Source of the DNA: Aquiluna sp.
Lineage (GTDB): Bacteria; Actinomycetota; Actinomycetes; Actinomycetales; Microbacteriaceae
Assembly (NCBI GenBank): GCA_028095925.1
Contig: JAOHCW010000002.1
Coordinates: 1-64,000, forward strand
Reading direction: 5' to 3'
DNA length: 64,000 bases
In this document: piece by piece, positions 17,057-25,250 of the stretch
Layout of the letters: every line of letters starts with the position of its first letter
Numbering within the stretch: position 1 is the first letter of the stretch
The notes under the pieces: model-generated
Told to the model about the DNA's origin: nothing
Seen by the model: the letters and a program-made list of their open reading frames with translations, nothing else
Databases searched by the model: none
Translations under genes and position numbers: made by a program

Positions 17057-17262
17057 TTAGCCTCGCGCTTACTTTGAGCAGCGTCGAGTTTCTTTCTTGC
17101 TCCCGAGAGCCACTCCTCGCAGATTTTGGCTAGCTCCTCGCCACGCTCCCAGAGCGCCATTGACTCCTCGAGGCTCACTGTCTGACCCTCGAGCTTGCTG
17201 ACAACCTGTTGCAGCTCATCACGAGCCTGCTCGTAGCTGATGGTTTTTTCTTCTTTAGCCAT
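17053..17262 (-). CDS. xseB: exodeoxyribonuclease VII small subunit
   Basis: Small helical subunit (69 residues) of exonuclease VII, which degrades single-stranded DNA from both ends. The XseB core SYEQARDELQQVVSKLEGQ is followed by SLEESMALWERGEELAKIC. It starts at an ATG overlapping the xseA stop by one base (TAATG), the standard arrangement that couples subunit synthesis. Confidence 0.95.
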   Translation of the reverse strand: MAKEEKTISYEQARDELQQVVSKLEGQTVSLEESMALWERGEELAKICEEWLSGARKKLDAAQSKREAK

Positions 17263-18494
17263 TACTTCTCTCTAACCTCGTCGGCAGTTGCTGAAATTTC
17301 CTGTTTTGCACTTTGGATGCGAAAGCTTTGTCCCTTTTTGATGGTTGTTGTGGGCTTGCCGTCTTCGTCGGTGATTACCGCATAGCCGCGCTCCATGGTT
17401 AGTTGCGGGGATAGCGACCGAACCAGGGCCTTGAGCTGATCGTTTTCGCTTCGCGCCCTGTCGACTCTGAAGCCCAAGATTTCTTGAAGTCGCCTTGCAA
17501 GTTGACGCAACTGCTCCTCCTGCTGCTCCACAAAGCCATAGGGACTTCGAAGCACTGGCCTCGAGAGGATGGAATCGATCAGCTGCATTTGATTCTCGAT
17601 AAAACTGCCAATTCGAAGCGCGAGCCGCTCTCTTGCTTGAGAGATTCCTCTGCGCTCTTCAACGACATCTGGAACTACCCGTTTTGCTGCGTCGGTGGGC
17701 GTAGAGGCTCTGAGGTCTGCGACCAGGTCAAGCAGGGGAGAGTCGTTCTCATGGCCGATTGCCGACACCACGGGCTTTGAAAGGGCCGCTGCAGCCCTAA
17801 CCAAGCGCTCATCGCTGAAGGGCAAGAGGTCCTGGAAGCTGCCACCCCCGCGAGCGATGATGATGATGTCAACATCTGGCATCTGGTCCAGCTGCTGCAT
17901 GGCCATGATGATTTCTGCGGGAGCTTTGTCACCTTGCACGAGGGTATTGATTACCTCGAACTGCACCTCTGGCCAGCGCAGCGTCGCATTTTGCAAAATG
18001 TCTTTCTCGGCGTCAGATTTTGCACCGGTAATCAACCCAATCTTTGCTGGCAAGAATGGAAGCGGCTTTTTTCTGCCGGGATCTGTTAGGCCCTCGGAAA
18101 TTAGGAGCTGACGCAGCTTTTCGATTCTTTCGAGAAGCTCACCAAGGCCAACTTTGTGCATTTTGAGCACACGCATTGTGAGTTTGCCGTTTTTGGCCCA
18201 AAACTGAGGTTGCAATAGCGCAACCACCCGATCGCCCTGGTTTAGACCGGCCTCAATCTCAGCACTCGAGGCATCGAATGCGTGAATCTCGATGGAGTTC
18301 TCGACATCCAGGTCCCTCAGGGAGCCAAAGATGTTGCTCCCTCTGACTTGGAGCTGTTGGAGCTCACCTTCGACCCAGACTCTGCCAAGTTTTTCTATCC
18401 AGTCTTTGAGGCTTTTTGAGAGCTGAGAGACCTGCCAGGGGGAATGTTCGCTGGAGACTTTTGATTCAACATCGTGAGCCGTTGGCTGATTCAT
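17262..18494 (-). CDS. xseA: exodeoxyribonuclease VII large subunit
   Basis: Catalytic subunit (410 residues). An N-terminal OB fold (about 20-110, VSQLSKSLKDWIEKLGRVWVEG) is followed by the nuclease domain with KIGLITGAKSDAEKDI, DIIIIARGGGSFQDLLPFSD and SAIGHENDSPLLDLVADLRASTPTDAA, whose GxDxxxxD-type residues are catalytic, and a C-terminal coiled coil. CGGAGG lies 7 nt before the ATG. It heads the run xseA-xseB-DUF4245-carbonic anhydrase-fumC and is divergent from ispH with only 36 bp between starts. Confidence 0.96.
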   Translation of the reverse strand: MNQPTAHDVESKVSSEHSPWQVSQLSKSLKDWIEKLGRVWVEGELQQLQVRGSNIFGSLRDLDVENSIEIHAFDASSAEIEAGLNQGDRVVALLQPQFWAKNGKLTMRVLKMHKVGLGELLERIEKLRQLLISEGLTDPGRKKPLPFLPAKIGLITGAKSDAEKDILQNATLRWPEVQFEVINTLVQGDKAPAEIIMAMQQLDQMPDVDIIIIARGGGSFQDLLPFSDERLVRAAAALSKPVVSAIGHENDSPLLDLVADLRASTPTDAAKRVVPDVVEERRGISQARERLALRIGSFIENQMQLIDSILSRPVLRSPYGFVEQQEEQLRQLARRLQEILGFRVDRARSENDQLKALVRSLSPQLTMERGYAVITDEDGKPTTTIKKGQSFRIQSAKQEISATADEVREK

Positions 18495-18518
18495 GCAATA
18501 GCCTCCGGTAACGGTTCG

Positions 18519-18524
18519 TAGAAT
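18519..18524 (+). promoter_or_regulatory. -10 element of ispH (leaderless)
   Basis: TAGAAT ends 6 nt before GTG 18531 (3 nt before GTG 18528), so it favours the second GTG. It lies inside the short xseA/ispH divergent region. Confidence 0.6.
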
Positions 18525-18530
18525 TGAGTG

Positions 18531-19526
18531 GTGACCCTAATCAACAATAACGCCCAGCCCGACATCAATTCAGGAAAGAAGGTTCTTCTGGCAGCCCCCA
18601 GGGGTTACTGTGCCGGAGTCGACCGGGCGGTGATTGCCGTCGAGAAGGCTTTAGATCACTATGGTGCTCCTGTTTACGTCAGGAAGCAGATCGTCCACAA
18701 CAAACACGTGGTTCGCTCACTCGAGAAGCGCGGAGCGATCTTTGTTGATGAGGTCGAAGAGGCTCCTGAGGGCTGCGTGATGGTCTTTTCAGCTCACGGT
18801 GTCTCACCGGCGGTGGTGGAGGCGGCAAATGCCCGCAACCAACACACCATCGATGCCACCTGTCCATTGGTGACCAAGGTCCACAAAGAGGTTCTTCGCT
18901 TTGAAAAAGAGGGTTACGACATCCTGCTGGTTGGCCACGAGGGCCACGAGGAGGTCGAGGGAACCGCTGGAGAGGCCCCACACGCCGTCCAGCTAATCGA
19001 TGGCGATGAGGACATCCAGAACGCCAAGGTCAGGGACCCAGAAAAAGTCATTTGGCTCTCCCAAACCACACTGTCTGTTGACGAGACCATGGAGACGGTT
19101 GTGAAGCTGCGAGAGAGATTCCCCAAGATGCACAACCCACCAAGCGACGACATTTGCTACGCAACACAGAACAGGCAGGTTGCCATCAAGAAGGTTGGGG
19201 CCGAGTCAGATCTAGTTATTGTCGTGGGATCGGCAAACTCCTCAAACACTGTGAGGCTGGTTGAAGTTGCGCTGGATGCAGGTGCCAAAGCCGCATACCG
19301 AGTGGACGACTCCTCTGAAATCAAGGACGAGTGGTTCGAAGGGGTTACCAGTGTCGGAGTCACGTCAGGCGCCTCAGTGCCAGAGGACCTGGTCGAAGAG
19401 GTACTCGATTACTTAGCCGAAAAAGACTTCGGCGATGTCAGGACAATAACCACTGCCGAGGAAGACATCCAGTTCTCCCTGCCAAAAGAGCTTCGCAAAG
19501 ACCTCAAGGCAAGCAGCAGTAGCTAG
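18531..19526 (+). CDS. ispH: 4-hydroxy-3-methylbut-2-enyl diphosphate reductase
   Basis: Last enzyme of the MEP isoprenoid pathway, producing IPP and DMAPP with an iron-sulfur cluster. The three cluster cysteines sit in [24 protein letters not shown] and [13 protein letters not shown]; the substrate-binding HGVSP and [11 protein letters not shown] are also present. Length about 331. Two adjacent GTG codons could start it; the TAGAAT spacing favours 18531. Pairing with xseA on the opposite strand is widespread in bacteria. pdxH follows 13 nt downstream and may be co-transcribed. Confidence 0.96.
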   Translation: MTLINNNAQPDINSGKKVLLAAPRGYCAGVDRAVIAVEKALDHYGAPVYVRKQIVHNKHVVRSLEKRGAIFVDEVEEAPEGCVMVFSAHGVSPAVVEAANARNQHTIDATCPLVTKVHKEVLRFEKEGYDILLVGHEGHEEVEGTAGEAPHAVQLIDGDEDIQNAKVRDPEKVIWLSQTTLSVDETMETVVKLRERFPKMHNPPSDDICYATQNRQVAIKKVGAESDLVIVVGSANSSNTVRLVEVALDAGAKAAYRVDDSSEIKDEWFEGVTSVGVTSGASVPEDLVEEVLDYLAEKDFGDVRTITTAEEDIQFSLPKELRKDLKASSSS

Positions 19527-19539
19527 GGACCTTTTATAG

Positions 19540-20181
19540 ATGGACTCCCTCGGCAGACACGAAGACTACGGCCAAGAATCTCTTGATGAGAGCCAGTTGG
19601 ACACTAACCCAATTGAACAGTTTCGCAACTGGCTCGTTTCCGCGGAAGAGGCTGGTATCTATGAGCCCAACGCTTTTGTTCTCAGCACGGTAACGAGCGC
19701 AAACACACCAAGTTCTCGAACTGTGCTCTTGAAGGGCGTTGAGGACAACGGCTTTGTCTTTTTCACGAACTTCTCCTCCCGCAAGGGGCAGGCAATTGAA
19801 CAGAACCCTCACGTGAGCGCGGTATTTGGTTGGTACTCGATATACCGCCAGGTGTTGATTGAGGGGAGAGTGGAGAGGGTTTCGGAGAGAGACTCGGAGG
19901 AGTATTTCCACTCCAGACCGCACGAGTCTCAGGTCGCGGCATGGTCATCGAGGCAGTCTGAACCAATTGAGTCCCGCAGCATGCTTGATGAGCAGTTCGA
20001 TGAGGCCCTGAAGAGGTTTGACGGCCAGGTTGTTCCCAAGCCCGATTATTGGGGTGGCTATCGGATTGTTCCTAGTCGCATCGAATTCTGGAAGGGAAGG
20101 TCGAACCGCATGCACGACCGGATTGCCTTCGCTAGGACCCCTGAAGCTCAGAGCTGGAAGATCACTCGACTTCAGCCCTAA
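19540..20181 (+). CDS. pdxH: pyridoxamine 5'-phosphate oxidase
   Basis: FMN enzyme oxidising pyridoxamine or pyridoxine phosphate to PLP. The conserved FMN and substrate blocks are NAFVLSTVTSANTPSSRTVL, GFVFFTNFSSRKGQAIEQNP, RQVLIEGRVERVSE and the C-terminal WGGYRIVPSRIEFWKGRSNR with RLQP at the end. Length 213 is standard. The ATG is preceded by AGGGA, which overlaps the ispH stop, about 10 nt upstream. PLP made here would serve ilvA, cysK and metY, all in this window. Confidence 0.95.
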   Translation: MDSLGRHEDYGQESLDESQLDTNPIEQFRNWLVSAEEAGIYEPNAFVLSTVTSANTPSSRTVLLKGVEDNGFVFFTNFSSRKGQAIEQNPHVSAVFGWYSIYRQVLIEGRVERVSERDSEEYFHSRPHESQVAAWSSRQSEPIESRSMLDEQFDEALKRFDGQVVPKPDYWGGYRIVPSRIEFWKGRSNRMHDRIAFARTPEAQSWKITRLQP

Positions 20182-20196
20182 ATCTGTTTACTCTGC

Positions 20197-21219
20197 CTAC
20201 CAGCTCGATTGACCGGCTGAACCTAGCTGCTTTGCAGCTTCCACTACCCTTGCAGACATTCCTGCCTCGGCCGACTTACCCCAGTTTCTTGGGTCGTAGG
20301 TCTTCTTGTTACCAACCTCACCATCGATCTTTAGAACGCCGTCGTAGTTTTTGAACATGTGGTCCACGATTGGCCTGGTGAAGGCGTATTGGGTGTCAGT
20401 ATCGATGTTCATCTTGATTACACCAAAGCTGACAGCGTCCGCTATTTCCTTCTCAGTGGAGCCGGAGCCTCCGTGGAAGACAAGATCAAAAGGGGACTCT
20501 TTGCCGTACTTCGAGCCAACCTCTCGCTGGATTTCCTCCAGAAGTTCTGGTCTCAGTTGCACGTTTCCTGGCTTGTAGACGCCGTGAACGTTTCCAAAGG
20601 TTAGAGCTGCTAGGTAGCGGCCGTTCTCGCCAAGGCCAAGTGCCTCAACGGTTTGCATGCCATCGGCGACAGTTGTGTAGAGGTGCTCTCCCATGCCACC
20701 TTCGACACCATCTTCCTCGCCGCCCACAGCGCCAACCTCAATCTCCAAAATGGAGCCGATGTTCTTCGACTTTGCCAAAAGCTCTTTTGCAATCTCGAGG
20801 TTGCGATCGAGTGCAATCGCGCTGCCGTCCCACATGTGGGAGTTGAATACCGCCTCGCCACCTGCCTTCACCTGCTCTGCTGAAATATCCAGTAGCGGCC
20901 TGACAAAGCCATCCAGCTGGTCTTCTGCACAGTGGTCGGTGTGGAGGGCGACCTTGATCTCGAAATTCTTGGCAACCTCGCGCGCGAATGCTGCAAAAGC
21001 TAGTGCGCCAGAGACCCTGTTCTTTACGGTAGGGCCGCTCCAGTAGTCGGCGCCTCCGGTTGAAACCTGCAAAATGCCATCACTACCGGCCTCCTGCAGG
21101 CCTGCAAGAGCAGCATTTAGAGTCTGTGAGCTGGAAACGTTGATGGCTGGATAGGCAAAGCGCTTGGCCTTTGCCCGATCCAGCATTTCTGAGTACTCGG
21201 CGGATGAAACTACTGCCAT
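20197..21219 (-). CDS. fbaA: class II fructose-bisphosphate aldolase
   Basis: Zinc-dependent aldolase of glycolysis and gluconeogenesis, splitting fructose-1,6-bisphosphate. Visible motifs are the metal site in VALHTDHCAEDQLDGFVRPLL, EIEVGAVGGEEDGVEGG, FGNVHGVYKPGNVQLRPE and LVFHGGSGSTEKEI. The start ATG 21219 has a perfect AGGAGG upstream; the longer frame to 21306 would overlap the pfkB-family gene. The product is 340 residues, normal for class IIA. It lies 10 nt downstream of the sugar-phosphate kinase gene, so both are probably one transcript driven from the promoter near 22300. Confidence 0.97.
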   Translation of the reverse strand: MAVVSSAEYSEMLDRAKAKRFAYPAINVSSSQTLNAALAGLQEAGSDGILQVSTGGADYWSGPTVKNRVSGALAFAAFAREVAKNFEIKVALHTDHCAEDQLDGFVRPLLDISAEQVKAGGEAVFNSHMWDGSAIALDRNLEIAKELLAKSKNIGSILEIEVGAVGGEEDGVEGGMGEHLYTTVADGMQTVEALGLGENGRYLAALTFGNVHGVYKPGNVQLRPELLEEIQREVGSKYGKESPFDLVFHGGSGSTEKEIADAVSFGVIKMNIDTDTQYAFTRPIVDHMFKNYDGVLKIDGEVGNKKTYDPRNWGKSAEAGMSARVVEAAKQLGSAGQSSW

Positions 21220-21229
21220 TTTGTGCCTC

Positions 21230-22243
21230 CTAGGCCTGGGCTGGTTCGCCCAAGGGGCGGTTTCGATCGGGGTCGAGGTCAACAGTTGCCTCAACAAGAT
21301 TTTCAATTGACTTCAGGCCGCTGGTTGGCTGCTGGACCTTGGCGGCACCCCACTGCACTGCTGCCGAGATTCCGCCGGCCACGTCGAATCCGACGCCATA
21401 AGCTCCAGGCTCAGTCTCATTCGCTGTCACCGCAGATAGGAAGCCTGCGATGGTGGAGTCACCTGCACCCACGGTGTTGATCACCTTCACCGGTGGCGTA
21501 AAAGCGTGAATCGCGTGGGTCTTGGTAACGGCAACGATGCCGTCTACGCCCATGGATGCCATGATTAGGTCCACTCCCCAGTCGTTTAGGGTGCGGGCAG
21601 CATCAATGACATCGCCAAGAGTCTTCATGTCCTTACCCACACACTCAGCAAGCTCGTGAGCATTGGGCTTCATCACGGTCGCATTGCCCTTCTGGGCCCA
21701 GTAGCGAAGCGGGTCTCCAGAGGTGTCGAGAATTACCTTCACGCCAAGTCGCCCAGTTACCTCAAAGAGTGGCTCTAAGTCGATTACCTTGTCGGTCTCG
21801 ATGATCTCGGGGTGAGCCCCGGCCACAACCAGCCACTTGGCCGAAGTGTCCACAAGAGTCTTTTCGGTGAGGCTGATAACTGCATCCCAGTCTTTTTGGT
21901 GCAGGGGTCTGGGGTGCTCGTTGATCTTGGTGGTCGGGCCGTCGTATTCAACGACCGTGGTCGAGACTCTAAGGGTGCCATCGACCCAGAGTGGAACCAA
22001 AAAACTAGAAGACCCGGTTCGCTTCAACACTGCCGGGTCGGCGTTGCCGATAGGAACAACGCCTGGAGCTGGAATCTTGGCAAGCTGCAGACCGCGGGCT
22101 ACGTTTATGCCCTTGCCTGCAAGCTCTTCGCCGACCTCATAGGCTCTGTTGACACCACCCTCAACCAGGTTCTTCACAAAATAGGTGCGATCCAGGGTTG
22201 GGGAGGGGGTGAGGGTGACAACAGGTGATTTCTGGTCAGCCAT
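21230..22243 (-). CDS. PfkB-family hexose phosphate kinase (1-phosphofructokinase type)
   Basis: Ribokinase-fold sugar-phosphate kinase of 337 residues. The N-terminal VTLTPSPTLDRTYFV and the glycine pair in GEELAGKGINVARGLQ are characteristic of the 1-phosphofructokinase/tagatose-6-phosphate kinase subgroup, and NTVGAGDSTIAGFLSA carries the catalytic aspartate and anion hole. The position directly before fbaA suggests it feeds that aldolase with fructose-1,6-bisphosphate. Substrate (fructose-1-P, fructose-6-P or tagatose-6-P) cannot be settled from sequence. ATG 22246 and 22243 are both possible; AAGGAG is 5 nt before 22243. A 29-bp inverted repeat lies in the leader. Confidence 0.88.
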   Translation of the reverse strand: MADQKSPVVTLTPSPTLDRTYFVKNLVEGGVNRAYEVGEELAGKGINVARGLQLAKIPAPGVVPIGNADPAVLKRTGSSSFLVPLWVDGTLRVSTTVVEYDGPTTKINEHPRPLHQKDWDAVISLTEKTLVDTSAKWLVVAGAHPEIIETDKVIDLEPLFEVTGRLGVKVILDTSGDPLRYWAQKGNATVMKPNAHELAECVGKDMKTLGDVIDAARTLNDWGVDLIMASMGVDGIVAVTKTHAIHAFTPPVKVINTVGAGDSTIAGFLSAVTANETEPGAYGVGFDVAGGISAAVQWGAAKVQQPTSGLKSIENLVEATVDLDPDRNRPLGEPAQA

Positions 22244-22255
22244 CATGACTCCTTG

Positions 22256-22284
22256 GATGTGAGTAAAAAAACGACACTCACATC
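22256..22284 (-). promoter_or_regulatory. Inverted repeat in the pfkB-fbaA leader
   Basis: Perfect 9-bp arms GATGTGAGT and ACTCACATC around an 11-nt spacer, 13 nt upstream of the ATG and downstream of a TATAGT -10. It could be an operator for a sugar-responsive repressor or an mRNA stem-loop near the ribosome-binding site. Confidence 0.6.
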
Positions 22285-22302
22285 GTTGTAGGCGCCATGC
22301 CC

Positions 22303-22308
22303 ACTATA
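22303..22308 (-). promoter_or_regulatory. -10 element of the pfkB-fbaA unit
   Basis: TATAGT on the minus strand gives a leader of about 50 nt containing the GATGTGAGT inverted repeat and the AAGGAG ribosome-binding site. Confidence 0.45.
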
Positions 22309-22317
22309 GCCAAATAA

Positions 22318-23517
22318 CTACTTATCTTCGCTCTCGTCAAGCTCTTTCGCTGTGATGGCATTTGGCCCCTGCTCAATCAGTTTCGGGCTTTCAATGGAGT
22401 CAATTCCCAGCTCGTTTTCGTCTAGATCGTTGAGCTTTCTTGCGGTTACCAGCATTCTCGTCTCCAGCGATGAGACAAAGCCGTTGTAGCTCTTGACGGT
22501 GCTGGTGAGCTTGTTGCCCAGGTCTGCCGCGAGTGCCGCTACCTTGCCCACTCTTTCGTAGAGCTCTCTGCCGAGCTTGATCATCGAGCGCACCTGCGAC
22601 TCATCGGCGTTTTGGCGCCAGATGTAGTTGATCGTCTTCAACACTGAGAACAGCGAAACCGGAGAGGCAAGCGCAACGTTTTTCTTGAAGGCGTACTCCA
22701 TCAACGCCGGGTCTTGCTCCAAAGCTGCAGAGAGCAGCGACTCGCTGGGCACGAAACAGATCACGAAGTCCGGAGAGGTATCTAGCCCCTCCCAATAGGC
22801 GCGTCCAGCAAGCTCGTCGATGTGTCCCTTTACCGCCTTGACGTGCTCTGCCAACAGCTTCTTGCGCCGCTCCAGCTCTTCGCCACCTGCAAGCTCAGAG
22901 ATAGTGCTTGCCTCCTGGTACTTATCAAATGGAACCTTGGAGTCGATGGCCAGCGCCTTGCCTCCGGGCAGGTTGATAACCATGTCTGCCCTGCCGGACT
23001 TATCGCCGGTTGCGATGGTTGCCTGCTCAGAGAAGTCAGCGTGCTTGATAAGACCAGCTAGCTCAACCAGTTTTCTAAGCTGAGCCTCGCCCCAGACTCC
23101 CCTGAGGGAATTTGAACTGAGAGCTTGTGAGAGCTGCTGAGTCTGCTTCCTCAGATTCTCATCGGTTTCGATCGCGCTCTTGAGCTGCTCGGAGATGGTG
23201 CTGAACTGCTCGACTCTCTCGCGCTCCATGCGCTGAACGACGCTCTGCATCTGCTCTAGCTGCTGCTTCACGGGAGCGAGCTGAACCAGCACCTTGTTTT
23301 CCTGATCCTTCTGGCTCTGCGAGTTTTTGGCAGCTTCATCGGCCTTTGCCAGCTGGCTCCTGAGCTCATTTTCGGTCGCCTCTAGCGCGGCAAGCTTTGC
23401 CAGTACAGCAGGGTCAGCGCCTGTGGCCTTGCGTTTTGCGAAGCGATAGCCAACAAAAGCGCCAACAACCAGTCCCAGCCCTAGGCCATTGAGCACAAAA
23501 AGCAGAGTTAGATCCAT
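22318..23517 (-). CDS. rmuC: DNA recombination protein RmuC
   Basis: About 399 residues from ATG 23517. One N-terminal membrane segment (LLFVLNGLGLGLVVGAFVGY) is followed by a long coiled coil (about residues 45-140) and the RmuC nuclease-like core containing LRGVWGEAQL, GRADMVINLPGGKALAIDSKVPFD and YWEGLDTSPDFVICFVPSES. RmuC limits certain DNA rearrangements; its exact activity is unresolved. A TTG at 23547 in frame would overlap the upstream exonuclease gene and add ten residues; the ATG is preferred because it places the membrane segment at the N-terminus. It follows the exonuclease gene, perhaps as one unit. Confidence 0.9.
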   Translation of the reverse strand: MDLTLLFVLNGLGLGLVVGAFVGYRFAKRKATGADPAVLAKLAALEATENELRSQLAKADEAAKNSQSQKDQENKVLVQLAPVKQQLEQMQSVVQRMERERVEQFSTISEQLKSAIETDENLRKQTQQLSQALSSNSLRGVWGEAQLRKLVELAGLIKHADFSEQATIATGDKSGRADMVINLPGGKALAIDSKVPFDKYQEASTISELAGGEELERRKKLLAEHVKAVKGHIDELAGRAYWEGLDTSPDFVICFVPSESLLSAALEQDPALMEYAFKKNVALASPVSLFSVLKTINYIWRQNADESQVRSMIKLGRELYERVGKVAALAADLGNKLTSTVKSYNGFVSSLETRMLVTARKLNDLDENELGIDSIESPKLIEQGPNAITAKELDESEDK

Positions 23518-23539
23518 AGCCGCCAGTATTGCAGTGGGG

Positions 23540-24109
23540 TCAGACAACTAAGGTTTGCAAACGCTGGTTCGTGCTGCGAAGCAGTCCCTCGAGATCTTCC
23601 ACCTCATGACGCTTAGCCATGTGCATAACGATCCTGGCGCAGGCATCTGAGTCCGCGAGCGCGTCGTGGTGCTGAAATTCTTCGTGTCCAATTGCGTAGG
23701 CAACCGCGTTTAGGCGGTAGCTCTCTAAGTTGTAGGTCTTTCTGGACATCTTCAGGCTGCAGCCGTAGCTGAGGTTTGGAAGGTCAAAATTCACCGCCGC
23801 GGCAGAAGCCTTGAGAACCGACATATCAAAACTTGCATTGTGCGCAATCAGTGGCATTCCCTCTGTGAAGAGCAGCAGTTCTGGAAGGGCGTCAAGCCAC
23901 TCGGGAGCATCAACAATGTCATCAGGTCTTATGCCGTGAACGGCGATGTTGCCAGCGTGGAAAAAATTGTTTGGCGATGGGGGTTTGAAAAGCATCGAAA
24001 GCGACTGCGTGATTTCTCCAGCCTCAACTCGGACCAGGCCAACTGCGCAGGGAGAGGCCGGAGAAGAGTTGGCAGTCTCAAAGTCAATTGCCACGAAGTC
24101 CAAAGCCAC
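23540..24109 (-). CDS. DEDDh-family 3'-5' exonuclease (DnaQ epsilon-like)
   Basis: A 189-residue exonuclease domain protein. The three Exo motifs are visible: D9 and E11 in FVAIDFETANSS, the second acidic residue in LIAHNASFDMSVLKA, and HDALADSDACA with the catalytic His and Asp. It may proofread or process DNA ends; it lacks a polymerase partner nearby. TTG 24127 is the longest start, but GATAAT at 24116-24121 lies exactly 6 nt before GTG 24109, so a leaderless start there is preferred. It is divergent from ychF, and the two promoters nearly touch. Confidence 0.88.
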   Translation of the reverse strand: MALDFVAIDFETANSSPASPCAVGLVRVEAGEITQSLSMLFKPPSPNNFFHAGNIAVHGIRPDDIVDAPEWLDALPELLLFTEGMPLIAHNASFDMSVLKASAAAVNFDLPNLSYGCSLKMSRKTYNLESYRLNAVAYAIGHEEFQHHDALADSDACARIVMHMAKRHEVEDLEGLLRSTNQRLQTLVV

Positions 24110-24115
24110 AAGCCA

Positions 24116-24121
24116 ATTATC
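24116..24121 (-). promoter_or_regulatory. -10 element of the exonuclease gene (leaderless)
   Basis: GATAAT on the minus strand, 6 nt before GTG 24109. It lies 6 bp from the ychF -10 on the other strand, forming a compact divergent promoter. Confidence 0.5.
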
Positions 24122-24127
24122 GGGCAA

Positions 24128-24133
24128 TAGACT
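24128..24133 (+). promoter_or_regulatory. -10 element of ychF (leaderless)
   Basis: TAGACT, then 6 nt (TTCGCG), then GTG 24140. No ribosome-binding site. Confidence 0.6.
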
Positions 24134-24139
24134 TTCGCG

Positions 24140-25213
24140 GTGGCCCTAACTATCGGAATCGTCGGACTGCCCAATGTCGGCAAGTCAACCCTCTTCAATG
24201 CACTCACCAAGAACTCTGTGCTCGCGGCAAACTACCCGTTTGCCACCATAGAGCCCAACATCGGTGTGGTGAATCTTCCCGACAGCAGGCTCGACAGGCT
24301 AAGCGAGATCTTCTCCTCGGAGAAAAAGGTGCCCGCTCCGGTTTCGTTTGTGGACATCGCCGGCATTGTGCGCGGAGCCTCCGAGGGCGAGGGTTTGGGA
24401 AACCTGTTCTTGGCCAATATCCTAGAGGCAGATGCGATTGCTCAGGTGGTGCGTGGGTTTTCTGACTCCGATGTTGTTCACGTGGACGGCAAGGTTGATG
24501 CGAAGAGCGATATCGAGACCATCAACACCGAGTTGATCCTGGCCGACATGCAGACCCTAGAAAAGGTAAGGCCGCGCATCGAAAAAGAGGTAAAGACCAA
24601 GCGCAACGATCCTCAGGTACTGGCCGTGATTGATGAGGCGATTAAGGTCCTAGATGGCGGGATGCCCCTTTCACTCTCGGGCATTGACATGACCCACCTC
24701 AAGGAATTTGGCCTGTTGACCGCAAAACCCATTTTGTTTGTCTTCAACGTCGATGAGGGCGTGCTTTCGGACAAAGCGAAGTTAGAGGAGCTAGCTCAGC
24801 TTGTGGCGCCCGCGGAGGCGGTATTCCTGGACGCCAAAGTCGAAAGTGAGCTCATTGACCTAAGTCCTGAGGACGCCAGCGAGCTGCTTGCCTCTCTGGG
24901 GCAGAGCGAAAGCGGCCTAGACCAGCTGGCGAGAATCGGATTTGCCACCTTGGGGCTTCAGACCTACCTCACCGCAGGACCCAAGGAAGCCAGAGCCTGG
25001 ACTATTCGTAAGGGCTGGAAGGCCCCACAGGCCGCTGGAGTGATCCACACCGACTTTGAGAAGGGCTTTATCAAGGCAGAGATCGTTTCCTATCAAGACC
25101 TCGATTCCGCAGGTTCGATGGCTGAGGCCAAGGCACAGGGCAAGGTCCGCATGGAGGGTAAGGACTACATCATGCAAGACGGTGACGTGGTCGAGTTCCG
25201 CTTCAACGTCTAG
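24140..25213 (+). CDS. ychF: redox/stress-responsive P-loop ATPase YchF
   Basis: Obg-family NTPase (357 residues) that in characterised members prefers ATP and binds ribosomes. The P-loop GLPNVGKSTLFNALT starts at residue 8, switch II is FVDIAGIVRGASEGEGLG, and the usual NKxD is replaced by FNVDE, as in the ATP-preferring family. A coiled coil follows at about 130-170, and the C-terminal TGS domain includes LTAGPKEARAWTIRKG and IHTDFEKGFIKAEIVSYQD. The GTG start is set by the leaderless promoter. dedA follows with its own promoter. Confidence 0.96.
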   Translation: MALTIGIVGLPNVGKSTLFNALTKNSVLAANYPFATIEPNIGVVNLPDSRLDRLSEIFSSEKKVPAPVSFVDIAGIVRGASEGEGLGNLFLANILEADAIAQVVRGFSDSDVVHVDGKVDAKSDIETINTELILADMQTLEKVRPRIEKEVKTKRNDPQVLAVIDEAIKVLDGGMPLSLSGIDMTHLKEFGLLTAKPILFVFNVDEGVLSDKAKLEELAQLVAPAEAVFLDAKVESELIDLSPEDASELLASLGQSESGLDQLARIGFATLGLQTYLTAGPKEARAWTIRKGWKAPQAAGVIHTDFEKGFIKAEIVSYQDLDSAGSMAEAKAQGKVRMEGKDYIMQDGDVVEFRFNV

Positions 25214-25238
25214 GAAATCTCGGGCATCGTAGAGCGCT

Positions 25239-25244
25239 TAGACT
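25239..25244 (+). promoter_or_regulatory. -10 element of the DedA gene (leaderless)
   Basis: TAGACT, then 6 nt (TGTCAC), then ATG 25251; no ribosome-binding site. Confidence 0.6.
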
Positions 25245-25250
25245 TGTCAC

